Notes: a model not told the origin generated them from the sequence alone. Counted from the stretch's first letter, positions 55,427 through 64,000 are shown. The stretch is DNA of 64,000 bases from Acinetobacter sp. ASP199 (GCF_022700675.1 NZ_CP062182.1:2914001-2978000); one strand, 5' to 3'. A program made the numbers and translations.

Positions 55427-55579
55427 TCAAGTATTACTTATACTTTTAATAAAATTAAATTTTAAAAGAGTACAATCCAATTTTGAAAATATAAGTTTTT
55501 TTTCACCACTCTTATCTAGGACAGAAGGCACATAGTCCGACCCAATCACCGCAATTTTCAAATCTGCAATAGATAGCAT
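55427..55579 (-). pseudogene. Remnant of gna (UDP-N-acetyl-hexosamine dehydrogenase), 5' end only
   Basis: From ATG 55579, preceded by AAGG, the frame reads MLSIADLKIAVIG and then departs (SDYVPSV...) before a TGA at 55427, giving 50 codons. The first 13 residues match the N-terminus of WbpO/Gna/TviB-type dehydrogenases up to the point where GLGYVGLP should follow. In Acinetobacter K loci gna is normally the first gene at exactly this position, divergent from wza. The rest of gna is absent. It may still be translated as a short leader nine bases upstream of wzx. Confidence 0.65.
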
Positions 55580-55876
55580 TTCAACGCCTTAGTAATGTAC
55601 TGTACTTATGAAGATTCACTCATTCGGCGCGCATACTAGCAGAAAAACATGAAATTTAGGTTATGATTTAGCACCAAAAAACAAAAAAACTTATCAAATA
55701 TTTTGTTCATTTTATTTCAAGGTACTTTCCCCTACAATGTCATAAGGCTAAGGTAAACTTGGCTGATTTCGCTCATTATTCACTTATAATCAGATACATT
55801 TTGTTATCAAAAGTGCAGACTTCTCAGGTAGAATGTCGCATATTTAACGATTTAAATATTAAAAACGGGATTTCAT
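55580..55876. promoter_or_regulatory. Divergent promoter region of the capsule locus
   Basis: This AT-rich stretch separates wza from the minus-strand operon. A TATAAT box at 55785-55790 faces wza, but its best -35 match (TTGGCT at 55759) is 20 bp away, too far for a normal spacing. No ops/JUMPstart GGCGGTAG element was seen. The minus-strand promoter must lie between about 55590 and 55780, but no convincing pair of boxes was found. Confidence 0.45.
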
Positions 55877-56980
55877 GTGCGACAAATTCAACTGGTTTTT
55901 TTACTGACTTGCGGTCTTACTGTGACCGGTTGCGCAGTTACCTCTGGCCTGCAAACCTATGATTTACCAGCAGAGGGTGTCTATCAAACCGAGCTTGGCA
56001 CTTCAGTCAATGTGATTAAACTCACCCAGGACGCTATACTGGCTGTTCAACCTGCTGCACAAAACATTCAACAAGACTATGCTCATTTGTTTAGCACCCC
56101 GCATCGTAGCTACAGTCTGAGTCCGGGAGATATCCTGTCCATTTATCTTTGGGCTTACCCGGAAATTACTCCACCGACCAATACGATTAATAGTGATCTT
56201 TCAGTCCAGTCAAACGGCTACCAGATTGACCAGCAGGGTTATATCCAGTTTCCAATAATTGGCCGCTATAAAGTAGCGGGAAAATCCTTGTCCCAGATTA
56301 ATACTGAACTGCGTAGCCAGCTGTCACGCTATTTAAAGACCCCAGATGTGATTGTGCGGGTTCTGTCCTATCAGGGACAGCGCTATTCGGTTCAGGGCAA
56401 TGTCATGAAAGGCGGACAGTTTTATTTAAGCGATCAACCTGTAAGTGTGTATACCGCCTTGGGTATGGCTGGTGGTGTCAATGCACAGCAGGGGGATAAT
56501 ACATCCATGACTTTAGTCCGTCAGGGACGTACCTACCAGCTCAATACCGTAGAATTAGAAAAAGCAGGTCTTTCTCTGCATAATTTATTGATCCAGCCGA
56601 ATGACACTTTATATGTGAACAATCGCGAAAATCAAAAAATTTATGTGATGGGTGAATCGGGCAAAAACCAGTCTCTGCCGATGCGGGACCAAGGCATGAG
56701 TTTAAGTGATGTATTAGGTGAAAGCTTGGGACTAAATCCACTATCTGCCAGTCGTAGCAAGATTTATATCGTGCGCAGTCAAGCCAATGCTGCCCATACT
56801 GAAGTTTATCAAATGGACCTCACCAGCATTGCTGACTTTGGCCTGGCCAATCAGTTCAAAATGCGCAGCAATGATATTGTCTATGTCGATGCCTCAGGTC
56901 TGGCGCGCTGGCAACGTGTGATGAATCAGGTGATTCCATTCTCGAATGCCTTGTATAATCTGGATCGACTGGGACAATAA
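55877..56980 (+). CDS. wza: Capsule outer-membrane export lipoprotein Wza
   Basis: The 367-residue protein starts at GTG 55877 after ACGGGA. It has a type II signal peptide with lipobox TVTGC (Cys19), a polysaccharide-export domain (LSPGDILSIYLWAYPEITPP, QIDQQGYIQFPIIGRYKVAGKSLSQINTELRSQLSRYL), then two SLBB domains (VQGNVMKGGQFYLSDQPVSVYTALGMAGG; YVMGESGKNQSLPMRDQGMSLSDVLGESLGL). A C-terminal helix (WQRVMNQVIPFSNALYNL) would span the outer membrane. The octamer forms the exit channel. Its stop overlaps the wzb start as TAATG. Confidence 0.95.
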   Translation: MRQIQLVFLLTCGLTVTGCAVTSGLQTYDLPAEGVYQTELGTSVNVIKLTQDAILAVQPAAQNIQQDYAHLFSTPHRSYSLSPGDILSIYLWAYPEITPPTNTINSDLSVQSNGYQIDQQGYIQFPIIGRYKVAGKSLSQINTELRSQLSRYLKTPDVIVRVLSYQGQRYSVQGNVMKGGQFYLSDQPVSVYTALGMAGGVNAQQGDNTSMTLVRQGRTYQLNTVELEKAGLSLHNLLIQPNDTLYVNNRENQKIYVMGESGKNQSLPMRDQGMSLSDVLGESLGLNPLSASRSKIYIVRSQANAAHTEVYQMDLTSIADFGLANQFKMRSNDIVYVDASGLARWQRVMNQVIPFSNALYNLDRLGQ

Positions 56981-57408
56981 TGCAGTTTAAACATATTCTG
57001 GTGGTCTGTGTCGGTAATATTTGCCGCAGTCCTATGGCTGAATATTTACTCAAGCAGGCGCTCCCTGAACGGCAGATCCATTCAGCCGGTATTGCAGCGA
57101 TGATCGGCTATTCGGCAGATGAGAAAGCCCAACACTGTATGCAAGGTATCGGACTGGACATGCAGGCTCACCGGGCTAAAAAACTGACCGGGGACATGAT
57201 TAAGCAGGCTGATCTGGTGCTGGTTATGAGTAAAAACCAGCAACAGCATTTAGAGCAGCGCTGGCCTTTTGCCAAAGGAAAAACTTTTCGCCTGGGGCAC
57301 TGGCAATCAAAAAATATTGCTGACCCCTACCAGCAGGATCAACTCTTTTTTGATCACACCTTTGAGCAGATTCAACAGTGTGTAAATGACTGGATATCCC
57401 ATCTTTAA
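56980..57408 (+). CDS. wzb: Low-molecular-weight protein tyrosine phosphatase Wzb
   Basis: The 142-residue LMW-PTP has the P-loop CVGNICRS with nucleophile Cys10 and Arg16, and the general acid Asp115 in ADPYQQD. It dephosphorylates the tyrosine-rich tail of Wzc, cycling the kinase so export and polymerisation proceed. It overlaps wza by one base and lies 21 bp before wzc. Confidence 0.95.
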   Translation: MQFKHILVVCVGNICRSPMAEYLLKQALPERQIHSAGIAAMIGYSADEKAQHCMQGIGLDMQAHRAKKLTGDMIKQADLVLVMSKNQQQHLEQRWPFAKGKTFRLGHWQSKNIADPYQQDQLFFDHTFEQIQQCVNDWISHL

Positions 57409-57429
57409 ATAATTGAATGACAATAAACT

Positions 57430-59622
57430 ATGAGCCAAACCACCAACACTGAAGATACCATTGACTTAAAAGAACTCTTTTTCTCATTGATTGCTCAATG
57501 GAAACTCATTGCCCTTTGCGTCATTTTAAGTATTGTGGCGGCTTTACTGTATTTACGCGTTACACCAGATACCTATCGTGTGGATGCACTGGTTCAGGTC
57601 GAAGAAAGTAAAGGTACGTCTGCAGCTTTGCTTGGCGATCTGTCGAATATGATCGAGCAAAAACAGCCAGCACAGGCGGAAATCGAAATTCTGAAATCAC
57701 GTCTGGTCTTGGGTGACGTAATTGATCGCTTAAATTTAGATATTCAAGTTGCAGGAACAGAAGACTCCCTGTTTGATCGTCTGCTCAATCCGCATGATTA
57801 TCGGACTGAATATTCAACCCGATCGGTTTTATTCAGAGATGGTGATCAGGCATTTGATATCCGTCAGTTTGATATTCCACAGGCCTATTATGACAAGACT
57901 TTAGAACTACAATTTAAAGAACAACAGTTTAGTCTGACCGATCCAAGAACAGGCCAAGTGGTTTTTTCTGGCCTGTTAAACCGCAATAATCAGGCAACTC
58001 GCGCTGATGGAACCTGGAAAGTAGCAATTTTTAGCCAGGACCAGTTCCAGGACCGTTATCTCATCAGCAAACAGTCTCTACCGGCTGCAGCAGATCGTTT
58101 ACTGGCCAATTACTCGGTCGCAGAAAAAGGTAAAATGACTGGGATTCTGGGCTTAAATTATGAAGGTCAGGATAAGGCGCATATTACCCAGGTGCTGAAT
58201 GCCATCCTGCAAGCGTACAGTCAGCAGAACGTGGAACGTCGATCAGCAGAAACAGCGCAAACCCTCAAGTTTCTAGAAGATCAGCTTCCTGAACTGCGTC
58301 AGCAGCTGGATGTGGCAGAACGTGAATTTAACCAGTTCCGTCAGCAGTCAAATACCGTGGATGTAACCAAAGAATCCGAGTTGTATTTAACTCAGAGTGT
58401 TGCACTGGAAACCCAAAAAGCCCAGCTGGAACAGTCTGTTGCTGAGGCTTCAGCGAAGTACACCAGCGAACATCCGGTCATGCAGCAGATGGAAGCTCAA
58501 CTGGCTGCGATCAACAGCAGAATTGCCGAGTTGAATGGAACCTTAAAACAGTTACCAGATTTACAACGTCGCTACTTACAGCTGTATCGCGAGGTCGAGG
58601 TGAAACAGCAGCTGTATACGGCCCTGCTCAATTCTTATCAGCAGTTAAGAATTGCCAAAGCCGGTGAAATCGGTAATGTGCGTATCGTCGATACCGCTGT
58701 TGAACCACTTAAACCAATTGCACCGAAAAAACTGCAGATTCTGATTTTGTCAATTTTCCTCGGTGGTTTCCTCGGTACCTTAATCGCACTGTTACGCAAT
58801 ATGATGCGCAGTGGTATTAAAGATGCAGCACAGATTGAAAATGAACTGGATATTCCTGTTTATGCCACAGTACCGCGCTCAGCAGTTCAGGAAAGCCGGG
58901 TCAAACTGCTGAAAAAGAAAAAATCAATTCCTATTCTTGCAGTTAAAGATAGTGACGATATTGCGGTAGAAAGCATCCGTAGCATTCGGACGACTATTCA
59001 TTTCTCACTGACGGAAGCGAAAAATAATATTATTGCCATCTCTGGCCCGGCCCCGGAAGTGGGTAAATCTTTTATTACAGCAAATCTGGGCGCCATTCTG
59101 GCACAGGGCGGTAAAAGAGTCCTGGTGATGGATGGCGATATGCGTCGCGGCTATTTACACAAGTACTTTAATCAGGATACGGCACCGGGACTGTCTGAAC
59201 TTCTGCTTGGTACCCATACATTGGAACAGGTCATCAAAGCAGATAATTATGAGGGCCTGTACTTTATTTCACGGGGTAAAAACCCATCAAACCCATCAGA
59301 ACTATTAAGCTCACAAAAGTTCCAGGCACTTTTGAACGAGTTATCTGCGCAGTTTGATCATATCCTGATTGATACACCACCTGCCCTGGCAGTCACAGAT
59401 GGTGTGATCATTGCCCAATCTGCTGGTGTGAACCTGCTGGTGGTACGTCATGGAAAAACGCAAATTAAAGAACTTGAAATTACCGTCAATCGTTTCGAAC
59501 AAGCCAATGTTAAAATTAATGGCGTGATTTTGAACGATGTGGAACGTGGCAGCGGTGGTTATGGCTATGGTTACGGCTATAACTATAACTACAACTATAA
59601 AGCCAGAAAAGATCAGGACTAA
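57430..59622 (+). CDS. wzc: Tyrosine autokinase and polysaccharide co-polymerase Wzc
   Basis: The 730-residue protein has a Wzz-type N-terminal domain with TM1 near residues 25-50, a long periplasmic coiled-coil region (about 270-420), TM2 near 440-460 (LQILILSIFLGGFLGTLIALL), and a BY-kinase domain. That domain has Walker A SGPAPEVGKSF (Lys546), Walker A' VLVMDGDMRRGYL and Walker B HILIDTPPA. The tail alternates Gly/Asn with Tyr (YGYGYGYNYNYNYK), giving about seven phospho-acceptor tyrosines for autophosphorylation and Wzb action. It controls chain length and export. A strong terminator follows. Confidence 0.96.
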   Translation: MSQTTNTEDTIDLKELFFSLIAQWKLIALCVILSIVAALLYLRVTPDTYRVDALVQVEESKGTSAALLGDLSNMIEQKQPAQAEIEILKSRLVLGDVIDRLNLDIQVAGTEDSLFDRLLNPHDYRTEYSTRSVLFRDGDQAFDIRQFDIPQAYYDKTLELQFKEQQFSLTDPRTGQVVFSGLLNRNNQATRADGTWKVAIFSQDQFQDRYLISKQSLPAAADRLLANYSVAEKGKMTGILGLNYEGQDKAHITQVLNAILQAYSQQNVERRSAETAQTLKFLEDQLPELRQQLDVAEREFNQFRQQSNTVDVTKESELYLTQSVALETQKAQLEQSVAEASAKYTSEHPVMQQMEAQLAAINSRIAELNGTLKQLPDLQRRYLQLYREVEVKQQLYTALLNSYQQLRIAKAGEIGNVRIVDTAVEPLKPIAPKKLQILILSIFLGGFLGTLIALLRNMMRSGIKDAAQIENELDIPVYATVPRSAVQESRVKLLKKKKSIPILAVKDSDDIAVESIRSIRTTIHFSLTEAKNNIIAISGPAPEVGKSFITANLGAILAQGGKRVLVMDGDMRRGYLHKYFNQDTAPGLSELLLGTHTLEQVIKADNYEGLYFISRGKNPSNPSELLSSQKFQALLNELSAQFDHILIDTPPALAVTDGVIIAQSAGVNLLVVRHGKTQIKELEITVNRFEQANVKINGVILNDVERGSGGYGYGYGYNYNYNYKARKDQD

Positions 59623-59630
59623 GATTCAAC

Positions 59631-59652
59631 GCCGGCAATTGCCGGCTTTTTT
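59631..59652 (+). terminator. Rho-independent terminator after wzc
   Basis: GCCGGC (59631-59636), AATT loop, GCCGGC (59641-59646), then T6. It ends the wza-wzb-wzc operon. Confidence 0.92.
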
Positions 59653-59792
59653 ATGGCTGGTTTTATCAAATTCCAAGCTCTACCAAAGCACAGCAAAAAC
59701 CCGTTGAAATTTGCACAGGTGGTTCAAGATTTCTTAAAAATTTCTGCTAAGATGGAACGAACATTAACGATAACATCATATTGGAATAATAC

Positions 59793-60497
59793 ATGAGTAA
59801 GGCCTTACCGATTGCTGTCGCTGTTCTTCTAGGCGGTGCTGCGCTCGTTCCTGTTTACTATGCAACTCAAAATCCGGTAAATCAAACTTCTAAGGCATCT
59901 AAAGATGCATCTGCAGTTTCTAAAATCAGCTATGCTCTCGGTTATGAAGTCGCACATCAAACTCCACCAGAGCTAGATATCAACAGCTTCATTACCGGTG
60001 TTCGTGATGGCCATGCCCGTAATGAGGCAGCCTATAATGAAGAAGAACTACAGGCAGCTTATGAGCAGTTCCAGAAGGATATGCAGCAAAAGCAGCTTGA
60101 TGATGCTAAAAAGGCCCAAGCTTCAAGTGATTCTTTCCTGACTGAAAATGGGAAAAAGCCTGGCGTCAAGACCACTGCTTCAGGTCTGCAATACCTGGTA
60201 ACCAAAGAAGGTACAGGAAAATCACCTGCTGCAAACTCTATGGTCAAAGTTCATTATACCGGCAAGCTGGTTGACGGTACGGTATTTGACAGTTCAGTAG
60301 AACGTGGTGAACCAATCGAATTCCCACTGAATCAGGTCATTCCAGGCTGGACTGAAGGTTTACAGCTGATGAAAGAAGGCGGCAAAGCAACCTTATATAT
60401 CCCATCTCAGTTAGGTTATGGTCAGCAAGGTGTTCCAGGTACAATCCCACCGAACAGTACCTTAATTTTTGATGTTGAACTCATCGAAGTAAAATAA
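59793..60497 (+). CDS. fkpA: FKBP-type peptidyl-prolyl isomerase FkpA
   Basis: The 234-residue protein has an N-terminal membrane/signal segment ([22 protein letters not shown]), a helical FkpA-N dimerisation domain ([31 protein letters not shown]) and an FKBP domain ([43 protein letters not shown], then IPSQLGYG and [17 protein letters not shown]). It assists folding in the periplasm. fkpA next to wzc is the standard left boundary of Acinetobacter K loci. A related FKBP gene follows. Confidence 0.93.
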   Translation: MSKALPIAVAVLLGGAALVPVYYATQNPVNQTSKASKDASAVSKISYALGYEVAHQTPPELDINSFITGVRDGHARNEAAYNEEELQAAYEQFQKDMQQKQLDDAKKAQASSDSFLTENGKKPGVKTTASGLQYLVTKEGTGKSPAANSMVKVHYTGKLVDGTVFDSSVERGEPIEFPLNQVIPGWTEGLQLMKEGGKATLYIPSQLGYGQQGVPGTIPPNSTLIFDVELIEVK

Positions 60498-60505
60498 TAC
60501 GGTTT

Positions 60506-60535
60506 AGGGAGAGCAAGATGCTCTCCCTTGTTTTT
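60506..60535 (+). terminator. Terminator between the two FKBP genes
   Basis: AGGGAGAGC (60506-60514) pairs with GCTCTCCCT (60520-60528) around AAGAT, followed by TGTTTTT. It lies only 12 bp before the next ATG, so it may attenuate readthrough into the downstream gene. Confidence 0.75.
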
Positions 60536-60546
60536 GAGAAACTAGA

Positions 60547-61236
60547 ATGAAAATACAAATTAGTCTTGCTGCCCTGCTGTTATGTTCCGGTAGCTTATAT
60601 GCCAAGGATATCACCACCAAAAGTACAGAAGCAGAACAGGTGGGTTACAGCTTTGGCTATCTTATGGGTCGCAATAATGCCGATTCATTGAAAGGCATCA
60701 ATCTGGATGCATTTAGTGCTGGGTTGAAGGCCGCAGCGGCAGGACAAAAAGCCAGCTTGACTGAAGAAGAAATGGCAAAGGTACTGATGCAATACAAGCG
60801 TCAGGCGGATGCTCGCGAATTAATTGAGCTCAAGAAAACAGCTGAAGAAAATGCCAAAATTGGCCGTGAATTCCTGGCTGAAAATGCCAAAAAACCAGAG
60901 ATTAAAACGACTAAATCAGGACTTCAATACCAGATCCTGCAAGATGGCAAAGGAAAATCTCCAAATGCGAACAGTAATGTCAAAGTACATTATGAAGGCC
61001 GCCTGATTGACGGTACTGTGTTTGACAGTTCCATTGCACGTAATCAGCCGGTTGTATTCAAGACCAGTCAGGTGATTATGGGCTGGACCGAAGGTCTGCA
61101 ACTGATGAAACCTGGCGCCAAATACCGTTTCTTTATCCCCGCAGAACTTGCTTATGGACAAATTGGTTCCGGTGATGTGATTGAACCAAATAGCACTTTG
61201 ATCTTCGATATTGAACTGATTGAAGTCATGAAATAA
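60547..61236 (+). CDS. fklB: FKBP-type peptidyl-prolyl isomerase, FkpA/FklB-like paralogue
   Basis: The 229-residue protein has a classical signal peptide (MKIQISLAALLLCSGSLYA, cleavage before KD), a helical N-domain (EQVGYSFGYLMGRNNADSLKGINLDAFSAGLKAA) and an FKBP domain ([60 protein letters not shown]). It is a paralogue of the gene just upstream, sharing the whole domain plan. It should act as a periplasmic prolyl isomerase/chaperone. The fklB symbol is by convention for this position. Confidence 0.88.
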   Translation: MKIQISLAALLLCSGSLYAKDITTKSTEAEQVGYSFGYLMGRNNADSLKGINLDAFSAGLKAAAAGQKASLTEEEMAKVLMQYKRQADARELIELKKTAEENAKIGREFLAENAKKPEIKTTKSGLQYQILQDGKGKSPNANSNVKVHYEGRLIDGTVFDSSIARNQPVVFKTSQVIMGWTEGLQLMKPGAKYRFFIPAELAYGQIGSGDVIEPNSTLIFDIELIEVMK

Positions 61237-61238
61237 TC

Positions 61239-61273
61239 AAAAAGGAGATATCCGGGCATATCTCCTTTTTTTT
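61239..61273 (+). terminator. Rho-independent terminator after the FKBP pair
   Basis: AAAAAGGAGATAT (61239-61251) and ATATCTCCTTTTT (61258-61270) form a 13-bp stem with a CCGGGC loop, followed by more T. Confidence 0.92.
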
Positions 61274-61377
61274 GACTAAAAAGAACAAATTAATCTGCTG
61301 TAATCCTGTGACATTGGTTCGGCTTTTGCTATGTTTATGCTTTCATCCAAATACTTAACAACAATAGAGGAACTCCC

Positions 61378-62112
61378 ATGGCAGCAATAAAGACACGCGA
61401 GATTCAATATACGGCGCAGGATGGCAGCCAGCTCATTGGTTATTTTGCGGCACCCGAATCCGATACGCCTGTTCCAGGTGTGATTGTGGCACCTGAATGG
61501 TGGGGCCGTAATGACTATACCGAACAGCGTGCCCGTGAACTGGCTGAACACGGCTATGCTGCCCTGGCGATTGATATGTATGGCGATAAAAAAGTCACCA
61601 CGGCATCGGATCAAGCCTATGAATGGATGATGCAGACTTTTGAAGATCCTGATACGATTGTGAACCGTGCTACTGCTGCCCTGACTACCCTCGCCACACA
61701 AGATGAAGTTGATGCAGATAAACTGGCAGCAATCGGTTTCTGTTATGGCGGTAAAGTCGCACTTGATCTGGCACGTTCTAATGCCCCATTACAGGCCGTA
61801 GCAACTTTCCATGCCAATCTTTCACCCAAAGCCCCCGCTCAGGAAGGCCAAGTTCAGGCTGAGATTCTCGTCCTGCACGGTGAACAGGACAGCATGGTTT
61901 CACTGGATGATGTTGAAAGTTTCCGTAAGGAAATGCAGGCAGCCCATGTGCAGCACGAGGTGATCATTTTCAAAGATGCCAAACATGGCTTTAGCAACCC
62001 GCTTGCCAATGAACGGGCCAAAGCCAATGGTGTAGACCTTGGTTACAATGCTGAAGCAGAACAACAAAGCCTTGAGGCAATGTATGCCCTGTTGGCACGT
62101 CGCCTGGCATAA
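61378..62112 (+). CDS. Dienelactone hydrolase family protein
   Basis: The 244-residue alpha/beta hydrolase has the Cys nucleophile in GFCYGGKVALDLA (about residue 123), the acid in LHGEQDSMVS and the catalytic His in KDAKHGFSNP. The N-terminal GVIVAPEWWGRNDYTEQRARELAEHGYAALAIDMYG is the family signature. Dienelactone hydrolases open chloroaromatic lactones, but stand-alone members like this usually have unknown ester or lactone substrates. No aromatic-degradation genes are near. Confidence 0.88.
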   Translation: MAAIKTREIQYTAQDGSQLIGYFAAPESDTPVPGVIVAPEWWGRNDYTEQRARELAEHGYAALAIDMYGDKKVTTASDQAYEWMMQTFEDPDTIVNRATAALTTLATQDEVDADKLAAIGFCYGGKVALDLARSNAPLQAVATFHANLSPKAPAQEGQVQAEILVLHGEQDSMVSLDDVESFRKEMQAAHVQHEVIIFKDAKHGFSNPLANERAKANGVDLGYNAEAEQQSLEAMYALLARRLA

Positions 62113-62193
62113 AGAATATTTGCGCTATGCCACTCTGAGGGGGAGCGGAATAGTGCAAGAAATGATTGTTTAAGAAGAAATAAGGAGAATGAA

Positions 62194-62553
62194 ATGGCTG
62201 AGAACAACTGTCCATACTGCAACTATGACGAATATGATGTCATTACCAAAAATGACTTTGGTGTGGTGTTGCCTGAACCGAATTCATTGTCCCAAGGACA
62301 TAGTGTGATCGTGCCACTGCGTCATGTGGCTTCCTTTTTTGAAATTACCGATAAAGAACGTAAAAGCCTGATGTCTTTGCTGGAACAGGCACGTAATGAA
62401 CTGAATTTACGTTATCAGCCATCTGGCTTCCATGTAGGTTTTAATGATGGTGAGGTATTCAAAGAAAAGTCTGAACACCTGCATATTCACCTCATTCCAC
62501 GTTATGAAGGCAAAGTACTGAAACTGGATGCCCGTTGGGGAATTGAAGACTAA
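62194..62553 (+). CDS. HIT family protein
   Basis: The 119-residue histidine-triad protein has the nucleotide-binding motif HLHIHLIPRY and the N-terminal zinc-like CPYCNYDEYDVITKNDFGVVLPEPNSLSQGHSVIVPLRHVASFFE. HIT hydrolases cleave nucleoside phosphoramidates or dinucleotides such as AMP-lysine or Ap4A. A strong AAGGAGAA ribosome site precedes the ATG. The next terminator at 62582 closes it. Confidence 0.88.
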   Translation: MAENNCPYCNYDEYDVITKNDFGVVLPEPNSLSQGHSVIVPLRHVASFFEITDKERKSLMSLLEQARNELNLRYQPSGFHVGFNDGEVFKEKSEHLHIHLIPRYEGKVLKLDARWGIED

Positions 62554-62581
62554 AACAAGTTTTTAGATGACGTTTTACCAG

Positions 62582-62612
62582 AGTGAATGAACTTCGGATC
62601 ATTCACTTTTTT
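62582..62612 (+). terminator. Rho-independent terminator after the HIT gene
   Basis: AGTGAATGA (62582-62590) and TCATTCACT (62599-62607) form a perfect stem around an 8-nt loop, with T6 after. Confidence 0.88.
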
Positions 62613-62711
62613 ATTGCCTGATTTCCCTATTTACCTTGATACACTTTTCACCGATTCCTTCAGCTGAATCAGCTATAATGCCTTCCTGTTTCCCAGCCCT
62701 GTCCAGTATTC

Positions 62712-63740
62712 ATGTTTGTATTTTCAGATGCACTTTTAGAATGGTTTGATGTTCATGGCCGGCATGACTTGCCGTGGCAAGTGGCGGATGACCCATACAA
62801 AGTCTGGGTATCTGAAATCATGCTGCAACAGACCCAGGTCAAAACGGTATTACAGTACTTTGACCGTTTTATTGCACGTTTCCCTACGGTTCAGGACTTG
62901 GGAACCACGACTTGGGATGAGGTTGCACCTTACTGGGCTGGACTCGGCTATTATGCCCGGGCACGTAATCTGCATAAAGCAGCGGGAATTGTCGCTTCAC
63001 AAGGTCATTTTCCTGAAACCCTGGAAGAATGGATTGCACTGCCAGGTATTGGCCGCTCGACGGCTGGTGCATTGATGTCTTTAGGGCTACGTGAATACGG
63101 CGTGATTATGGATGGTAATGTCAAACGGGTTTTGTCACGTTTCTTTGCCATTGAAGATGATCTGTCCAAACCCATTCATGAACGTGCCATGTGGCAGCTG
63201 GCTGAAGAGTTGTGTCCTAACGAGCGCAATCATGACTATACCCAGGCGATTATGGATCTGGGAGCCACAGTTTGTACGCCCAAGAAACCGCTGTGCCTAT
63301 ATTGCCCGATGCAACAGCATTGCCAGGCACATCAACAAGGCTTAGAAAATGAATTGCCTTTTAAGAAAGCCAAAAAACCAGTACCAGTGAAATCTGCCCA
63401 GGTGCTGATCTTACAATGTGGTGATCAATGGCTGTGGCAGCAACGTCCCAATACTGGACTTTGGGGTGGTCTGTGGTGTCTGCCAATTATTGAAGAAGTA
63501 CATGAACTGGATGTATTAAAACAGAGCCTAGGCTTAAAACATTTCATACAAAAAGTCGAAATTTCGCATAGTTTTACCCATTTTACCTGGCAGCTGGAAG
63601 GCCTGGTATTTGCCATTGATGCTGATCTGCAAGAACATTTAGCCATTGAACTGAATGGCATCTGGCTGGAGCCAACCGCGGCAGTTCAGGCAGGCATCCC
63701 CACAGCAATGAAAAAATTGATCTCTGCAACTCAACTGTGA
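62712..63740 (+). CDS. mutY: A/G-specific adenine glycosylase
   Basis: The 342-residue MutY removes adenine mispaired with 8-oxoguanine. The helix-hairpin-helix GxG loop LPGIGRSTAGALMSLGL and the catalytic Asp in MDGNVKRVLSRFF are present. So is the 4Fe-4S loop with cysteines in CTPKKPLCLYCPMQQHC, and a C-terminal NUDIX-like 8-oxoG recognition domain (QWLWQQRPNTGLWGGLWCLP, then SHSFTHFTWQLEG). Length is normal for gammaproteobacteria. A lipoprotein gene follows on the same strand. Confidence 0.96.
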   Translation: MFVFSDALLEWFDVHGRHDLPWQVADDPYKVWVSEIMLQQTQVKTVLQYFDRFIARFPTVQDLGTTTWDEVAPYWAGLGYYARARNLHKAAGIVASQGHFPETLEEWIALPGIGRSTAGALMSLGLREYGVIMDGNVKRVLSRFFAIEDDLSKPIHERAMWQLAEELCPNERNHDYTQAIMDLGATVCTPKKPLCLYCPMQQHCQAHQQGLENELPFKKAKKPVPVKSAQVLILQCGDQWLWQQRPNTGLWGGLWCLPIIEEVHELDVLKQSLGLKHFIQKVEISHSFTHFTWQLEGLVFAIDADLQEHLAIELNGIWLEPTAAVQAGIPTAMKKLISATQL

Positions 63741-63811
63741 CATATTTAGAAATACGAGATTTTTAACTTCATAATTTTTGAACTTGATACAGGCGCACAA
63801 GGAAGGACGCT

Positions 63812-64000
63812 TTGCAGCATAATATTCGTTTTGCCATTATTTCTGTTTTAATGCTGCTATTGGCAGCGTGTAGCTCTACTCCCAAACAGCCGGGTTCTGC
63901 AATACTAAATCCGATTCTGGTACAGCAACTGAGGAATACATCAATGCCGTCCCGGCTGCCGATTCCGGTAGATAACATCAAGACACGCCAGCTCAAAGAT
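63812..64000 (+). CDS. Lipoprotein, probable M23 peptidase, 3' end outside the window
   Basis: The frame opens at TTG 63812 after AAGGAAGGA and runs off the right edge, giving 63 codons. A signal peptide with lipobox LLAAC (about residue 20) is followed by a Ser/Thr-rich linker and SRLPIPVDNIKTRQLKD. That last block matches the region just before the catalytic domain of M23 LytM-type lipoproteins, where L-PV-x-V-x-x-x-x-L-x-DTWG is typical. The peptidase domain itself is not in the window, so the class is inferred. It lies 72 bp after mutY. Confidence 0.6.
   Translation, partial: MQHNIRFAIISVLMLLLAACSSTPKQPGSAILNPILVQQLRNTSMPSRLPIPVDNIKTRQLKD

Noticed and set aside
55431..55876. JUMPstart/ops element for RfaH in front of the capsule genes
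   Set aside because: No GGCGGTAG core was found on either strand in the divergent region.
31465..59622. Insertion sequence or integrase within the capsule locus
   Set aside because: No transposase or integrase frame and no terminal inverted repeats or target duplications were seen.

Overview
The window looks like an Acinetobacter chromosome: moderate-to-low G+C, the capsule (K) locus arrangement typical of that genus (wza-wzb-wzc diverging from a long sugar/glycosyltransferase operon that ends galU-ugd-gpi-gne1 and meets pgm head to head, with fkpA beside wzc), the ribB-ribH-nusB-thiL-pgpA order of Moraxellaceae/Pseudomonadaceae, and phoB-phoR. The species cannot be fixed from the sequence alone. 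No insertion sequence, prophage, integron or CRISPR array was seen. A canonical 16-bp parS site at 10704 suggests an origin-proximal position.

Layout. 1-24 kb is core and accessory metabolism: the 3' part of a methionine-type aminotransferase, a MATE exporter, an NtaA/SnaA-like flavin monooxygenase, an SDR/TetR divergent pair with palindromic operators, phoB-phoR, a glutathione transferase, pirin plus OsmC, parS, two paralogous membrane GGEEF diguanylate cyclases, guaA, two YgiW-type OB-fold genes (one frameshifted), DoxX, DedA, a broken LysE exporter, an orphan ParA with a lipoprotein, a SirB2-like protein, BolA, two identical tRNA-Gly(GCC) genes, an alpha/beta hydrolase and an ExaC-type aldehyde dehydrogenase. 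24.6-31.4 kb is a same-strand housekeeping run: riboflavin (ribB, ribH), nusB, thiL, pgpA, glmU, glmS. The last two make UDP-GlcNAc, the precursor used by the next region.

31.4-59.6 kb is the capsule locus. pgm (+) converges on a 20-gene minus-strand block that starts at wzx (55.4 kb) and ends at gne1 (32.9 kb). It encodes flippase, a canonical Ugd, three glycosyltransferases and a Wzy polymerase, the complete UDP-L-FucNAc pathway (fnlA, fnlB, fnlC) with a WbuB-like transferase, a small initiating phosphoglycosyl transferase, and a QuiNAc4N module (gdr, aminotransferase). Beside that module lie a GNAT acetyltransferase, an ACC-deaminase/D-cysteine-desulfhydrase-like PLP enzyme and an ATP-grasp ligase, which together may decorate a 4-amino sugar. 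The conserved galU-ugd-gpi-gne1 end follows. The export genes wza-wzb-wzc run the other way. The 48.5-55.4 kb core is clearly more AT-rich than its flanks, as expected for swapped K-locus DNA.

59.7-64 kb holds two periplasmic FKBP-type prolyl isomerases, a dienelactone hydrolase, a HIT protein, mutY and the start of a lipoprotein that looks like an M23 peptidase.

Points most worth a second look: a 9-G homopolymer inside wzy (possible capsule phase variation), a remnant of the gna gene left at the promoter end of the capsule operon, a conserved-end Ugd that lacks the catalytic cysteine, the candidate amino-acyl-sugar cassette, the parS site, and a one-base frameshift between the signal peptide and mature domain of a YgiW-type gene.
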